DNA of 64,000 nt from an uncultured Collinsella sp. (lineage in GTDB: Bacteria > Actinomycetota > Coriobacteriia > Coriobacteriales > Coriobacteriaceae), in contig CABUQV010000003.1 in assembly GCA_902493855.1 (NCBI GenBank), forward strand, positions 1 to 64,000, in the 5' to 3' direction. The stretch's first letter is position 1, and every line of letters begins with the position of its first letter. This document shows positions 52,593-61,144 of this stretch, piece by piece. Made by a program: the position numbers and the translations under genes. Under the pieces are notes generated by a model that ran no database searches, was not told where the DNA came from, and saw only the letters and a program-made list of their open reading frames with translations.

Positions 52593-53555
52593 TCACGATT
52601 TTCTCAAGATGTTCGTAATCCAGAGCAAAAGCGCGGTCTGAGAATCGGCCGAACCCTTCAGCGCGAGCTCCACATCGACCGCGCCCTCGAGCGCGGCAAC
52701 GAGCTCTGCCATCGAAAAGCGACGTGCCCAGGTCAGGTGATTCTTGACCTGCCAGGACTGAAGCTTAAGTGTTGCGGCCAACTCACGACCCTGTCCGCGC
52801 GCATCGAGCGCCTTGGCAACGATAAGCTCGCGGATGCGGCCGCACAGCAATGTGTAAGTCCACACGTAGCTCTTGGCGGGCAGTAGATTGAAGAGCTCGA
52901 GCGAGCGTCGCATGTCACGGGCCGAGACCGCATTGAGAAAGTCCCAGGGTTGAACCTCGGCCGTACGTACAATCCAGCGCTCAACGTCGGCAAGCTCAAT
53001 CTGCGGCGCCTCGACCATCTGGGCAAGCTTAGCCAAGTCGTTATCGAGCATGCGAGTGTTTTCACCCGAACGCGAGACGAGTTCCTCGGCAGCCGCCGTC
53101 GAGATCGACTTGCCGTGCTGCGTCGCCATCTGCTGCACACGGCGCGGTAGCTCCCAGCGCTTGGTGCCGGAGCAATCGATCACGGCCTTCTTGTCGATCT
53201 TGGCGATCGCCTTATACAGGCGCGTGTTCTTGGCAAGCGAGTCGGCGATGATGAGGCAGACCGTTGTGGGGCTGGGACTTGCCAGATACTCGACGAGCGG
53301 CTCCGAGACCGCCTTGGCGAGCTTTGAGCAGCCGTCAAGGATTACCAGGCGAAACTCGCTGCCCATCGGAAAGGTGTTAAGCGATCCGATAATGGACTCG
53401 ATATCGGGGTCTTTGGTCATGTCGCGCTCGTCGAGGTTGAACTCAACCATACCCGACTTTTCCAGACGCGCTTTCATACGCGAGACGGCGTGATCGCGCT
53501 TGACTCCGTCGGTACCGACAATCAAATATGCCGGCAGCAGACCGGTTTCGGACAT
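52593..53555 (-). CDS. holA: DNA polymerase III subunit delta
   Basis: A 320-residue clamp-loader subunit that opens the sliding clamp. The N-terminal part LLPAYLIVGTDGVKRDHAVSRMKARL is followed by the AAA-like fold with TFPMGSEFRLVILDGCSKL and a C-terminal collar domain (RRSLELFNLLPAKSYVWTYTLLCGRIRELI). The sequence is divergent, as usual for HolA. ATG 53555 follows GGAGGGGAGCGCA. It sits between comEC and rpsT, the common comEC-holA-rpsT order. Confidence 0.9.
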   Translation of the reverse strand: MSETGLLPAYLIVGTDGVKRDHAVSRMKARLEKSGMVEFNLDERDMTKDPDIESIIGSLNTFPMGSEFRLVILDGCSKLAKAVSEPLVEYLASPSPTTVCLIIADSLAKNTRLYKAIAKIDKKAVIDCSGTKRWELPRRVQQMATQHGKSISTAAAEELVSRSGENTRMLDNDLAKLAQMVEAPQIELADVERWIVRTAEVQPWDFLNAVSARDMRRSLELFNLLPAKSYVWTYTLLCGRIRELIVAKALDARGQGRELAATLKLQSWQVKNHLTWARRFSMAELVAALEGAVDVELALKGSADSQTALLLWITNILRKS

Positions 53556-53633
53556 TGCGCTCCCCTCCCGCAGGCCTTCGTATTCGTTCCGTGCCATTCT
53601 AGCCCAGGGGCCCACCACACGCCAACGACGTCG

Positions 53634-55937
53634 TCACGGTCGCTGGCATCGCATCGCAAAGCCATTCGCAGTCGGCGTGACGGTAATGTCGCCGTGTTCG
53701 ATAGTGCACGCGAAAACGCCGCCCGCTTCCTTAACGGCATCGATGCAGGCATCGGACGGATGGCCGTATCGATTCCCCTCGCCCGCGCTCGCGAGGGAAA
53801 GCTCGGGCTTCAGGACGTCCAGCAACTCACCATCAACTGAAACCTTAGAGCCGTGATGCCCAAGTTTAAGGACATCGATATCCCCCACCTCCTGCACGAA
53901 TTCCCGTTCTTGGTCGAGCTCGGCATCACCGGTGAGGAGCATACGCAGGCCCTTGCCTTCCTGAACATAAGAGAGCAGCAGGACAAGCGAATCCTCATTT
54001 CCCTCGCCATCCACGGACTCGAATGGCCACATCACGCGGGCGCAAAATGTGCCGATGTCGACCGTATCCCCACGGCGCACCTGCCGATACTCCACGCCAG
54101 GTCGGTTCAATACCTCGGCAGGAGCATCGTCCAGCGCATCCGCCGCCACGGCAATCGTTCCGACCGAAAACTGTTCGAGCACGGCAGGCAGACCACCCCA
54201 GTGGTCCTCATCCCAATGCGTCACAAAGACGGCATCGATATGGTGCACGTTATTGCGAACCACCGCCGCCACCACGCGCTCGTCGAGCCCGCAGTCGACG
54301 AGTGCCACTGCGCCGCCCTGGCGGATAAGAATCGCATCGGCCTGGCCCACATCGAGCACCGTCACCGAAGGCGGAGCGAATCGATCCCAGTAGACGTACG
54401 GAATCGCAGCCAAGAGCACCAGGCATGCAAGCCCCACCGCCATAGGACGTGCACGGGGACGCGGCCACCAGACAAGCAGAACCGCCAGCAAACACGGCAC
54501 TAGGTAAATCCACATGCTATCGGGCGGCACGCTCACGGATGCACCCGGCACGGCGGCAAACAGCTGCTCAAAGAACAGCGCGCAACGGGCGGCAATCATG
54601 GGCACAACGAGCGCCCAAGTCCGCAACGGCGCCAGGAGCGAAAAGGGAACCAGCACGATCGACACGGCGAGCAGTGCGCTCACCACCGGACCGAGGACCG
54701 CATTTGCCAGCGGAGCAATGAGCGAGAACGTACCGAAGGCAGGAATGGTAATGGGAAGTGTCGCCAGTTGCGAGCACAGCGTGACGGAAAGCATGCCGGC
54801 AACGCCCGACGGAACACTCAGCTCACCCAAAGCGTAGGTCGCATAGGGGCAAAAGCACAGAATGGCTAAGACGCTGGCACATGAAAGCTGAAAGCCCATC
54901 TCGAACAGAACCGTCGGCCGCAGCAACACAAAGATGGACATGGTAACGAAGAGTGCCGATGCGCCGTGCCGGCGCCGCCCCGCGCCGTTTACGACAAGCG
55001 TCGCGAACACCATGCAGCACGCGCGCACGGCCGAGGGAGACGCGCCCGTAAAAGCAGCGTAGCCCACAAGCGTTATCGCCAATATCGCCCGTTGAAGACC
55101 ACGTGGGCACCGAGTCTTTTGCAATACACCCTCGATTACAAACCCCACGATTGCCAAATGGCTGCCCGAGACGGCGATAAGATGCGCCGTTCCCGTCACC
55201 GAAAACCAGTCGCCCGCCGGCTGGGCGCGCAGCTCGGCCGAACGACCGCAGACGACACCGGCTATGAGTGCACGCGCCGGGTCGGTCGCAGGCGCGATGG
55301 ACGCAAGCAGCCCATTTCGCATCCGAAGAAGCGGCCCCGGAGAGTCCTCATCGACCGACAAAATCCGAACGACTTTAACCTTGCGCACCTCGCCTCGGAG
55401 CACACGCGATCGTCCATACGCATCGTTCTCAAAACGCGAAACGCGACCGATAACACGCACGTGCGCCCCGACCTTGAGCTCACGGTCAAACGATAGGCGA
55501 ACCGTTGCCAGGTTCTTACCGTCCGCGCGTGCCTCGCAGGTATAGGAATACACGTCGTCGTTTATGGATGGATCACCCTGCACGACAAACTCGAGGCTGC
55601 TTGCCGCTCGACCATCGAGCGCCTTCGAGGCACTCAGCGTGCCCACAGCCCACCACACCGAGACGACCGCTCCCGCCACGAGACCGACGGACGCGGCATA
55701 CAGCCACCGCTTCCAAGGGGCAAGCCGCGCACAAGATTGAGCCAGCACAACGAATACCGCCGCCGCAACGGGAATGGCCCATAGCGGCCCGACCGCCGGA
55801 GCCCGCTCCCTCAGCAGCGCATCAGCGACCATGTTGAGCACCAAGACGCAGCTCATGCACATGCCGGCACACAGGGCCATCGTCCACGGCATCAGGGGCC
55901 GCGGAGGCATCACGTGCTCGCGCTCGGTCGCACTCAT
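53634..55937 (-). CDS. comEC: DNA internalisation protein ComEC/Rec2
   Basis: A 767-residue competence channel through which single-stranded DNA enters. Order: N-terminal helices, a DUF4131-like outside domain, the competence domain (about 200-460; GVVCGRSAELRAQPAGDWFSVTGTAHLIAVSGSHLAIVG in part, including the TGLAHLLAVSGxH-type motif), and a metallo-beta-lactamase domain (about 515-767) with HWDEDHWGGLP, thought to degrade the non-transferred strand. The ATG overlaps the comEA stop by 4 nt (ATGA). Both domains look intact, so uptake should be functional if a pilus exists elsewhere. Confidence 0.94.
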   Translation of the reverse strand: MSATEREHVMPPRPLMPWTMALCAGMCMSCVLVLNMVADALLRERAPAVGPLWAIPVAAAVFVVLAQSCARLAPWKRWLYAASVGLVAGAVVSVWWAVGTLSASKALDGRAASSLEFVVQGDPSINDDVYSYTCEARADGKNLATVRLSFDRELKVGAHVRVIGRVSRFENDAYGRSRVLRGEVRKVKVVRILSVDEDSPGPLLRMRNGLLASIAPATDPARALIAGVVCGRSAELRAQPAGDWFSVTGTAHLIAVSGSHLAIVGFVIEGVLQKTRCPRGLQRAILAITLVGYAAFTGASPSAVRACCMVFATLVVNGAGRRRHGASALFVTMSIFVLLRPTVLFEMGFQLSCASVLAILCFCPYATYALGELSVPSGVAGMLSVTLCSQLATLPITIPAFGTFSLIAPLANAVLGPVVSALLAVSIVLVPFSLLAPLRTWALVVPMIAARCALFFEQLFAAVPGASVSVPPDSMWIYLVPCLLAVLLVWWPRPRARPMAVGLACLVLLAAIPYVYWDRFAPPSVTVLDVGQADAILIRQGGAVALVDCGLDERVVAAVVRNNVHHIDAVFVTHWDEDHWGGLPAVLEQFSVGTIAVAADALDDAPAEVLNRPGVEYRQVRRGDTVDIGTFCARVMWPFESVDGEGNEDSLVLLLSYVQEGKGLRMLLTGDAELDQEREFVQEVGDIDVLKLGHHGSKVSVDGELLDVLKPELSLASAGEGNRYGHPSDACIDAVKEAGGVFACTIEHGDITVTPTANGFAMRCQRP

Positions 55938-56647
55938 ACGCAGATGCAATCTTTGATTTTGGCAAGCTTCTTCTCGCCGATTCCCGACACACGCATCAGA
56001 TCGTCAACCGAAGAAAAAGCACCGTTCTTTGTCCGCTCATCGATAATCGACTGGGCCATAGAGGGGCCGATGCCCGAAAGCGTCTGCAGCTCTTCTGCGC
56101 TTGCCGTATTGATGTTTACTAGGCCTGTTGCGCCACCCGCGCCCGATGATGCGGAAACCCCACCATCAACACCGGCTTCCGCAATGGACGCCTGCTGCTC
56201 CCCTACCGTTGGAACATGGATTTTTTGTCCATCAGTGACCTTAGATGCCCGATTGAGCCCCGTAACGTCTGCCTCGGGCGCCAGCCCGCCGGCGGCATCA
56301 ATCGCCTGAGCCACCCGCACGCCGTCCTTGAGACGATATACGCCGGGCGACACAACGGCGCCATCAACATCGACATAGACCTCTGCCGCAGCAGACGCCT
56401 TAGGCGAAGAGCCTTCGGATGTCTTTCCACTCGAAGCATCGCCGGATCCCGGCTCCACCAACGAGCCCGAACCATCAGTCCGCTCAAAAGACACGCCGCT
56501 GGCACCGCCGCCAAGGTTCGCCATCGCCAAGCCGCTCGCCATCGCAATGACAACCAGTATCGCCATCACCACTGCCTTATGACCGAGCAGCTTGTCCGCC
56601 AAGCGGTCCATCCGTTTGACCCGTTCGTGTTGTTCGCGCTGCGCCAT
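55934..56647 (-). CDS. comEA: Competence protein ComEA
   Basis: A 237-residue DNA receptor. One membrane helix (about residues 26-46) anchors it, with a SLBB domain (YVDVDGAVVSPGVYRLKDGVRVAQAIDAAGG) and a C-terminal double helix-hairpin-helix (INTASAEELQTLSGIGPSMAQSIIDERTKNG, then SVDDLMRVSGIGEKKLAKI) that binds double-stranded DNA outside the membrane. ATG 56647 follows GGGAGG. A motif shared with the recA upstream region lies about 75-95 bp before the start, followed by TTGACC. Confidence 0.94.
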   Translation of the reverse strand: MAQREQHERVKRMDRLADKLLGHKAVVMAILVVIAMASGLAMANLGGGASGVSFERTDGSGSLVEPGSGDASSGKTSEGSSPKASAAAEVYVDVDGAVVSPGVYRLKDGVRVAQAIDAAGGLAPEADVTGLNRASKVTDGQKIHVPTVGEQQASIAEAGVDGGVSASSGAGGATGLVNINTASAEELQTLSGIGPSMAQSIIDERTKNGAFSSVDDLMRVSGIGEKKLAKIKDCICV

Positions 56648-56700
56648 AGCAAAACCTCCCAACAACATCGTGTCAGGAAAAGAGTCCTGCAACAGCCATT

Positions 56701-56743
56701 CTCCAAAACCGGTTTTCGCGGTCAAACCAAAAGCCGACCAAAA
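56701..56743 (-). promoter_or_regulatory. TTTGG repeat motif upstream of comEA
   Basis: AACCAAAAGCCGACCAAA (plus strand, about 56725-56742) matches 17 of 18 bp of the recA upstream array, with two CCAAA words 11 bp apart. On the minus strand TTGACC follows, a candidate -35, with only a poor -10 (AGAATG) 17 bp on. This suits an activator-dependent promoter. Confidence 0.6.
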
Positions 56744-56811
56744 CCTTGCGAAATACTGTCCATTTATTCAGGCACACGTCAGCAAATGAACACTTAGCCG
56801 CAAAATGCCCA

Positions 56812-56850
56812 GATAGCAAAAGACCGACGATGCAGACGCATCGTCGGTCT
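56812..56850 (-). terminator. Terminator of thiI
   Basis: A 13-bp perfect stem, AGACCGACGATGC with its complement around an AGAC loop (56821-56850), is followed on the minus strand by TTTTGC. It lies 11 nt after the thiI stop. Confidence 0.85.
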
Positions 56851-56860
56851 ATGCACAAAA

Positions 56861-58105
56861 TTACTCGTGATCTTGGTAAATCTCACGCGGAGCAAGCTCC
56901 GAATGTTTGCGTTTTAAGGTCTTAGGGGCCTTATACGTGTTGCTCTCGAAGTCGATGTACTCGGTCTGCTTGAGCAGGCGCTCGATCATCTCCTCGTGAT
57001 CGAACAACTCCCAGGCCTCATGCACGGCATCGAGTTTAGCGTGCGTCTCGGGACGACGCGGCATAAACAGCGTGCAGCAGTCGGGAGCGGCCTCAGTCGA
57101 GATATCGAACGTACCGATCTCCTCGGCGCGCGCGATGATCTCCTGCTTGTCCGAACCGATGAGAGGACGGAACACGGGGATCTTCACGGCCTCGTTGACG
57201 GCCATGATGTTCTCAAGCGTTTGGGAGGCAACCTGCCCAAGCGATTCACCCGTAACGATGGCCTTGGCGCCCTCGATGTGTGCAATGCGCTCGGCAACCG
57301 AATACATAATGCGGCGATACATGATCACGCGCAGGTTGCTGGGACAGGTGACCGAAATCTCACGCTGGCAGTCGCCAAACGGCACCACGTACAGGCGGCC
57401 GATCTGGACACCCGGCTCAAGCGCACGGATGATGTCCTGCACCAAATACTCGCTCGTATCGGGCGTCTGCGGACGACCGGAGAAATGTACCGGCACGCAC
57501 ACCGCACCGCGACGCGCGAGCATCCAAGTCGCCACCGGAGAATCGATACCCGACGACAGCAGCGTCACGACCTTGCCGGCAGAACCCACCGGCAGACCGC
57601 CCACGCCGCGCTCGGAGCGCGCGTACACATAAACGCTACCCTGAACCACCAGTACGTGCACCATGGCATCGGGGTCGTGCATTTGAACCTTTTTATCGGG
57701 GAAGGCCTCACACAACACCTCGCCCACCTGACGATTGATGTCAATCGAGGTGAGCTCATAGTCGGTATTGGAGCGCTTGGCGTGCACCTTAAACGAATCG
57801 AAGGAACCAAACTCGCGCAGCGCCTTCACGGCGGCGGCACAGTATTCCTGAGGGTCGCGATTGGTGTGATACGCCAAAGACACGCGAGCAACGCCGGGAA
57901 CGGTGCGAATGACACGCGCCGCCTCGTCGGCCTGATGCTCGTTAAAGGTCACGAGGATATAACCGGAAATTCGAGACACGGCGTTCACGGAAAAGGCGGC
58001 CAAGGCCGCCTTGATGTTATCCATGAGGATATGCTCAAAATGTGCGCGGTTCTTACCCTTCAGTCCAACCTCGTGATAGTGGACCAGGCAGACGCGAGCC
58101 GCCAT
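56861..58105 (-). CDS. thiI: tRNA 4-thiouridine synthase / sulfurtransferase ThiI
   Basis: A 414-residue enzyme that adenylates and thiolates U8 of tRNA and can feed sulfur to thiamine synthesis. N-terminal ferredoxin-like and THUMP domains (about residues 1-165) precede the PP-loop LLSSGIDSPVATWMLARRG; MYRRIMYSVAERIA and GESLGQVASQT follow. The C-terminal rhodanese domain with its Cys-456 equivalent is absent, as in most Gram-positives, where an IscS-like NifZ partner delivers sulfur. It directly abuts rpoZ. Confidence 0.94.
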   Translation of the reverse strand: MAARVCLVHYHEVGLKGKNRAHFEHILMDNIKAALAAFSVNAVSRISGYILVTFNEHQADEAARVIRTVPGVARVSLAYHTNRDPQEYCAAAVKALREFGSFDSFKVHAKRSNTDYELTSIDINRQVGEVLCEAFPDKKVQMHDPDAMVHVLVVQGSVYVYARSERGVGGLPVGSAGKVVTLLSSGIDSPVATWMLARRGAVCVPVHFSGRPQTPDTSEYLVQDIIRALEPGVQIGRLYVVPFGDCQREISVTCPSNLRVIMYRRIMYSVAERIAHIEGAKAIVTGESLGQVASQTLENIMAVNEAVKIPVFRPLIGSDKQEIIARAEEIGTFDISTEAAPDCCTLFMPRRPETHAKLDAVHEAWELFDHEEMIERLLKQTEYIDFESNTYKAPKTLKRKHSELAPREIYQDHE

Positions 58106-58387
58106 TTAGGCTTCAGCAACCTTGTGGCCGAGCGCCTTCTCGTAACGGGCCTCGTCGTAAGAGATGTCGCCGTCGACAATCTCGTCCATAGCCATCGAGA
58201 TGGTATCGGCACCGGAAAGCCCGATGGTGATGTCATCGACATCCTGGACGGCAAGCACGCGGTTGTGCTGGCCACGCAGCATGCTGTTAATGTCGCAGGC
58301 GCGCTTGGAGGCAAGCGAAGCGAGCAGGAAGCGGTTGTGATCGGTCTTCTCCAGAAGATCGTCAATGCAAGGCTTTACAACGGACAC
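58106..58387 (-). CDS. rpoZ: RNA polymerase omega subunit
   Basis: A 93-residue protein that helps assemble RNA polymerase beta-prime. CIDDLLEKTDHNRFLLASLASKRACDINSM and SMAMDEIVDGDISYDEA fit the omega profile (KxxNxFxLxxxAxxRAxQI and the later EE/ED helix). The GTG start is at 58387. It sits between gmk and thiI; the gmk-rpoZ pair is conserved in bacteria. Confidence 0.9.
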   Translation of the reverse strand: MSVVKPCIDDLLEKTDHNRFLLASLASKRACDINSMLRGQHNRVLAVQDVDDITIGLSGADTISMAMDEIVDGDISYDEARYEKALGHKVAEA

Positions 58388-58392
58388 GGACC

Positions 58393-58962
58393 TCAGATCC
58401 TTTCATGCATATCGAGAACGCGAACGAGCTCATCGGTCGCGCGGTCGAGATCGTCATTCACCACGACGTCGTCGTAGCGGTCGGCAAGGGCAAGCTCATC
58501 GGCGGCGTTTGCCATACGCAGCTCAATCGTCTCGGGCGTCTCGGTACCGCGACCGACTAGACGCTCGCGGAGCACCTCAAGCGAAGGCGGCTTGATAAAG
58601 ATCAGCACGGCCTCGGGGAAACGCTCCTTCACCTGCAGGGCGCCCTGGACATCGATCTCCAAAATCAGAGACGAACCAGAGGCGAGCTTGGATGTAACCT
58701 CGCTCACCAACGTGCCATAGCAGTTACCGTGGACCTCGGCCCACTCAACAAACTCACCGTTTGCCACGCGGCGGTCGAACTCCTCGCGCGTCAGAAAAAA
58801 GTAGTTGACGCCGTCGACCTCACCTTTGCGTGGTGCTCGCGTGGTAGCCGAAACCGTCAGGCCCAGGTTCGAGCGGCGCTCGCGCACACGAGTGACGAGC
58901 GTGCCCTTGCCTGCGCCTGACGGTCCAGAAATCACAAAGAGCTTGGAATCCTGAGCGCTCAC
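58393..58962 (-). CDS. gmk: Guanylate kinase
   Basis: A 189-residue enzyme that phosphorylates GMP to GDP. The P-loop is VISGPSGAGKGTLV, the GMP-binding stretch SATTRAPRKGEVDGVNYFFL, and LEIDVQGALQVKERFPEAVLIFIKPPS follows. It starts with GTG directly after the mihF stop (TAAGTG). The mihF-gmk-rpoZ order is typical of actinobacteria. Confidence 0.96.
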   Translation of the reverse strand: MSAQDSKLFVISGPSGAGKGTLVTRVRERRSNLGLTVSATTRAPRKGEVDGVNYFFLTREEFDRRVANGEFVEWAEVHGNCYGTLVSEVTSKLASGSSLILEIDVQGALQVKERFPEAVLIFIKPPSLEVLRERLVGRGTETPETIELRMANAADELALADRYDDVVVNDDLDRATDELVRVLDMHERI

Positions 58963-59271
58963 TTATTTGGTCAGCTGCTCGAGGAGCTGCTCGCGCTGAC
59001 GGACGCCGAGGCCCTGGACGCGACGGGTAGCGGAGATACCGAGCTCCTCCATGATCTTGGCGGCCTTGGCCTTGCCATAACCAGGGAGAGACTCGATGAG
59101 GGTGGAAACCTTCATGCGGGAAGCGATGGGGTCATCGGAGTTGAGCACGGACTCGAGGGACTTCTCGCCCTTCTTGATCTGCTCGCGAAGCTCAGCGCGG
59201 GCGTGACGTGCGGCAGCAGCCTTCTCAAGAGCCTGCTTGCGCTGCTCATCGGTAAGCTGAGGGAGTGCCAT
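58963..59271 (-). CDS. mihF: Integration host factor, actinobacterial type
   Basis: A 102-residue nucleoid protein unrelated to enterobacterial IHF. MALPQLTDEQRKQALEKAAAARHARAELREQIKKGEKSL and the lysine/glycine helix-two-turn-helix LIESLPGYGKAKAAKIMEELGISATRRVQGLG match mycobacterial and Streptomyces sIHF/mIHF. It bends or compacts DNA and is needed for phage L5 integration in mycobacteria. ATG 59271 follows GGAGG; the frame extension of four residues is ignored. Confidence 0.95.
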   Translation of the reverse strand: MALPQLTDEQRKQALEKAAAARHARAELREQIKKGEKSLESVLNSDDPIASRMKVSTLIESLPGYGKAKAAKIMEELGISATRRVQGLGVRQREQLLEQLTK

Positions 59272-59407
59272 TCGTACCTCCAAAAAGTTGGGTTATATCT
59301 GATTCAATAATTGGCATTTTAGCACGTAGAACGTACAAAATGCCCAATCGCGGCTCCATAGGTTAGACGATACCCGCAAAAAGTGCAATATACTGCGCCC
59401 AAAGTTA

Positions 59408-59465
59408 AGCCCCTGACCTGCGATTCCACACAAAGGATGGGAAAGTTTACGCAGGCACAGGGGCT
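59408..59465 (-). terminator. Terminator of the pyr operon
   Basis: AGCCCCTG (59408-59415) pairs with CAGGGGCT (59458-59465), and CCTGCG/CGCAGG adds an inner helix around a 27-nt loop. On the minus strand TTAACTTT follows. The long loop is unusual and makes a leader or small RNA element possible. The rest of 59284-59510 presumably carries the mihF promoter; nothing else was identified. Confidence 0.6.
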
Positions 59466-59510
59466 ATTTTGTGCTAATGAGACCCAAAAGTGGTGACTTA
59501 GGGGAATCTT

Positions 59511-60227
59511 TTAGGCGACGTTTTCGACCAGCTCAGCGACAATAGCGTCAAAGGCGGCAACCGGATCGTCGGCGCCGGTGATGGGACGGCCCACCACAAT
59601 GTGGCTTGCGCCACGCTCGATAGCCTGGGAAGGCGTCGCCACGCGGGACTGGTCACCAAGGGCGGCACCCACCGGACGTACACCCGGAGTCACGATCAGG
59701 GCATCGGGACCCAGCAGCTCACGCATGTCGTGAGCCTCCATCGGCGAGCACACGATACCGTCGATGCCGTTGGCCTGAGCGAGCTTTGCCAGGCGGGCGG
59801 CCTCCTCGGCCACGGGCGACTCGACGCCGATCTCGCTCAAGGCATCCTGGTTCATGCTCGTGAGCACGGTGATGGCGATGAGCTTGGCGCGGTCCTCGCG
59901 CGCCTCCTCGGCGCCCTCGCGGCAGGCAGCGAGCATGGCGCCCGAACCCAAGCCGTGGACCGAAAGCAGATCGGCACCGGCAAGCGAGGCCGAGCGGGCG
60001 GCACCGCGAACCTGATGCGGAATATCATGGAACTTAAGGTCAAGGAAGACCTTAAAGCCCAAATCCTTGAACGTCTTGACGATCTCAGGACCCTCGGCGT
60101 AATAGAGCGTCATGCCAACCTTGAGCCAGGCGGCATGGCCCGAAAGCTTGTGGGCAAGCTCGAGCGAACGCTCACGATCGCAGTCGAGGGCGACGATTAC
60201 GCGGTCGCGGGCATCGGTCTCTAGCAT
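59511..60227 (-). CDS. pyrF: Orotidine 5'-phosphate decarboxylase
   Basis: A 238-residue enzyme for the last step to UMP. The catalytic Lys-Asp network is in FLDLKFHDIPHQVRGAARS (DxKxxDI), with VIVALDCDRERSLELA at the start and VTPGVRP plus GRPITGADDPVAAFDAI near the C-terminus, the phosphate-binding loops. Its ATG lies inside the end of pyrD (7-nt overlap). Last gene of the pyr operon. Confidence 0.95.
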   Translation of the reverse strand: MLETDARDRVIVALDCDRERSLELAHKLSGHAAWLKVGMTLYYAEGPEIVKTFKDLGFKVFLDLKFHDIPHQVRGAARSASLAGADLLSVHGLGSGAMLAACREGAEEAREDRAKLIAITVLTSMNQDALSEIGVESPVAEEAARLAKLAQANGIDGIVCSPMEAHDMRELLGPDALIVTPGVRPVGAALGDQSRVATPSQAIERGASHIVVGRPITGADDPVAAFDAIVAELVENVA

Positions 60228-61144
60228 TCGAAAGCACCTACCAGCTCGTTGATGTCCTTTACGCCCTGGGACTCGGCCCAGGCCTCGAGCTCATGCGCGA
60301 TCTTGAGCGAAGCGCACGGATCGACGAAGTTGGCCATGCCAACCGACACGCAGGTGGCACCGGCCAGGATAAACTCGGCCGCATCCTCGCCGGTCATGAC
60401 ACCGCCGACACCGTTGATGGGGATATCGACGGCCTGGGCGACCTCCCAGACCATGCGCACGGCGATGTGGTGGCACAGCGGGCCCGAAAGGCCGCCCTTG
60501 GGCTTTGCCACGCGGGACTTGCGGGTATGGACGTCGATGGCCATGCCCTGGATGGAGTTAATGACCGAAAGGCCGTCGGCGCCGGCGGCTTCGAGGGCCT
60601 TGGCGATCTCGGCGACGTTGACCGGCGCCATCTTCACGAACAGCGGCTTATCGGTCACCTTGCGGCAGGCAGCCATAACGGAAGAGGCGCCCTCGGGCGT
60701 AGAGCCCATGGCGGCACCGCCGGCGGCGATGTTGGGGCAGCTCACGTTGATCTCGCAGCCGGCAGCCCAGGGGCATAGCTCGACATACATCTCGAGCGCG
60801 CGCACAAACTCGTCAACGGAGTGGCCGGCAACCTGACAGATGACCTGGCAACCGTCCTTGGAGAGTTGCTCGAGCCACGGGCCGGACTCGCGGGCAAAGG
60901 CGGCCACGCCGGGGTTCTGAAGGCCCACGGAGTTGATCATACCGCCGGGGATCTCGGCCATGCGGGGCGCGGGGTTGCCGGGCCAGGGCTCGGCTGCGCA
61001 ACCCTTGGTGGTGATGGCGCCCAGCTGGGAAACATCAAAGAAGTTCTGGAACTGCCAACCGTAACCAAAAGTACCGGCTGCGGTGTTGATGGGGTTCTGC
61101 ATCTTGACGCCGCCGAAATCGACGGCCATGTTCACGGTACCCAC
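60221..61144 (-). CDS. pyrD: Dihydroorotate dehydrogenase B, catalytic subunit
   Basis: A 307-residue class 1B enzyme that oxidises dihydroorotate to orotate with NAD via PyrK. FGGVKMQNPINTAAGTFGYG, the active-site loop GCEINVSCPN with the catalytic Cys, FVKMAP and GVGGVMTGEDAAEFILAGA are the marks. GTG 61144 is favoured: it overlaps the pyrK stop by one base (TAGTG) and has AAGGTGG 7 nt upstream. ATG 61126 is the alternative. Needs PyrK, encoded next door. Confidence 0.94.
   Translation of the reverse strand: MGTVNMAVDFGGVKMQNPINTAAGTFGYGWQFQNFFDVSQLGAITTKGCAAEPWPGNPAPRMAEIPGGMINSVGLQNPGVAAFARESGPWLEQLSKDGCQVICQVAGHSVDEFVRALEMYVELCPWAAGCEINVSCPNIAAGGAAMGSTPEGASSVMAACRKVTDKPLFVKMAPVNVAEIAKALEAAGADGLSVINSIQGMAIDVHTRKSRVAKPKGGLSGPLCHHIAVRMVWEVAQAVDIPINGVGGVMTGEDAAEFILAGATCVSVGMANFVDPCASLKIAHELEAWAESQGVKDINELVGAFEC

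Noticed and set aside
56861..58105. TPP-riboswitch control of thiI
   Set aside because: No THI-box sequence was found upstream; thiI directly abuts rpoZ and its role here is probably tRNA thiolation.
59284..59510. Riboswitch or PyrR-type attenuator for the pyr operon
   Set aside because: This region is downstream of pyrF, not upstream of the operon, and no PyrR-binding consensus was recognised. The 5' end of the operon is outside the window.
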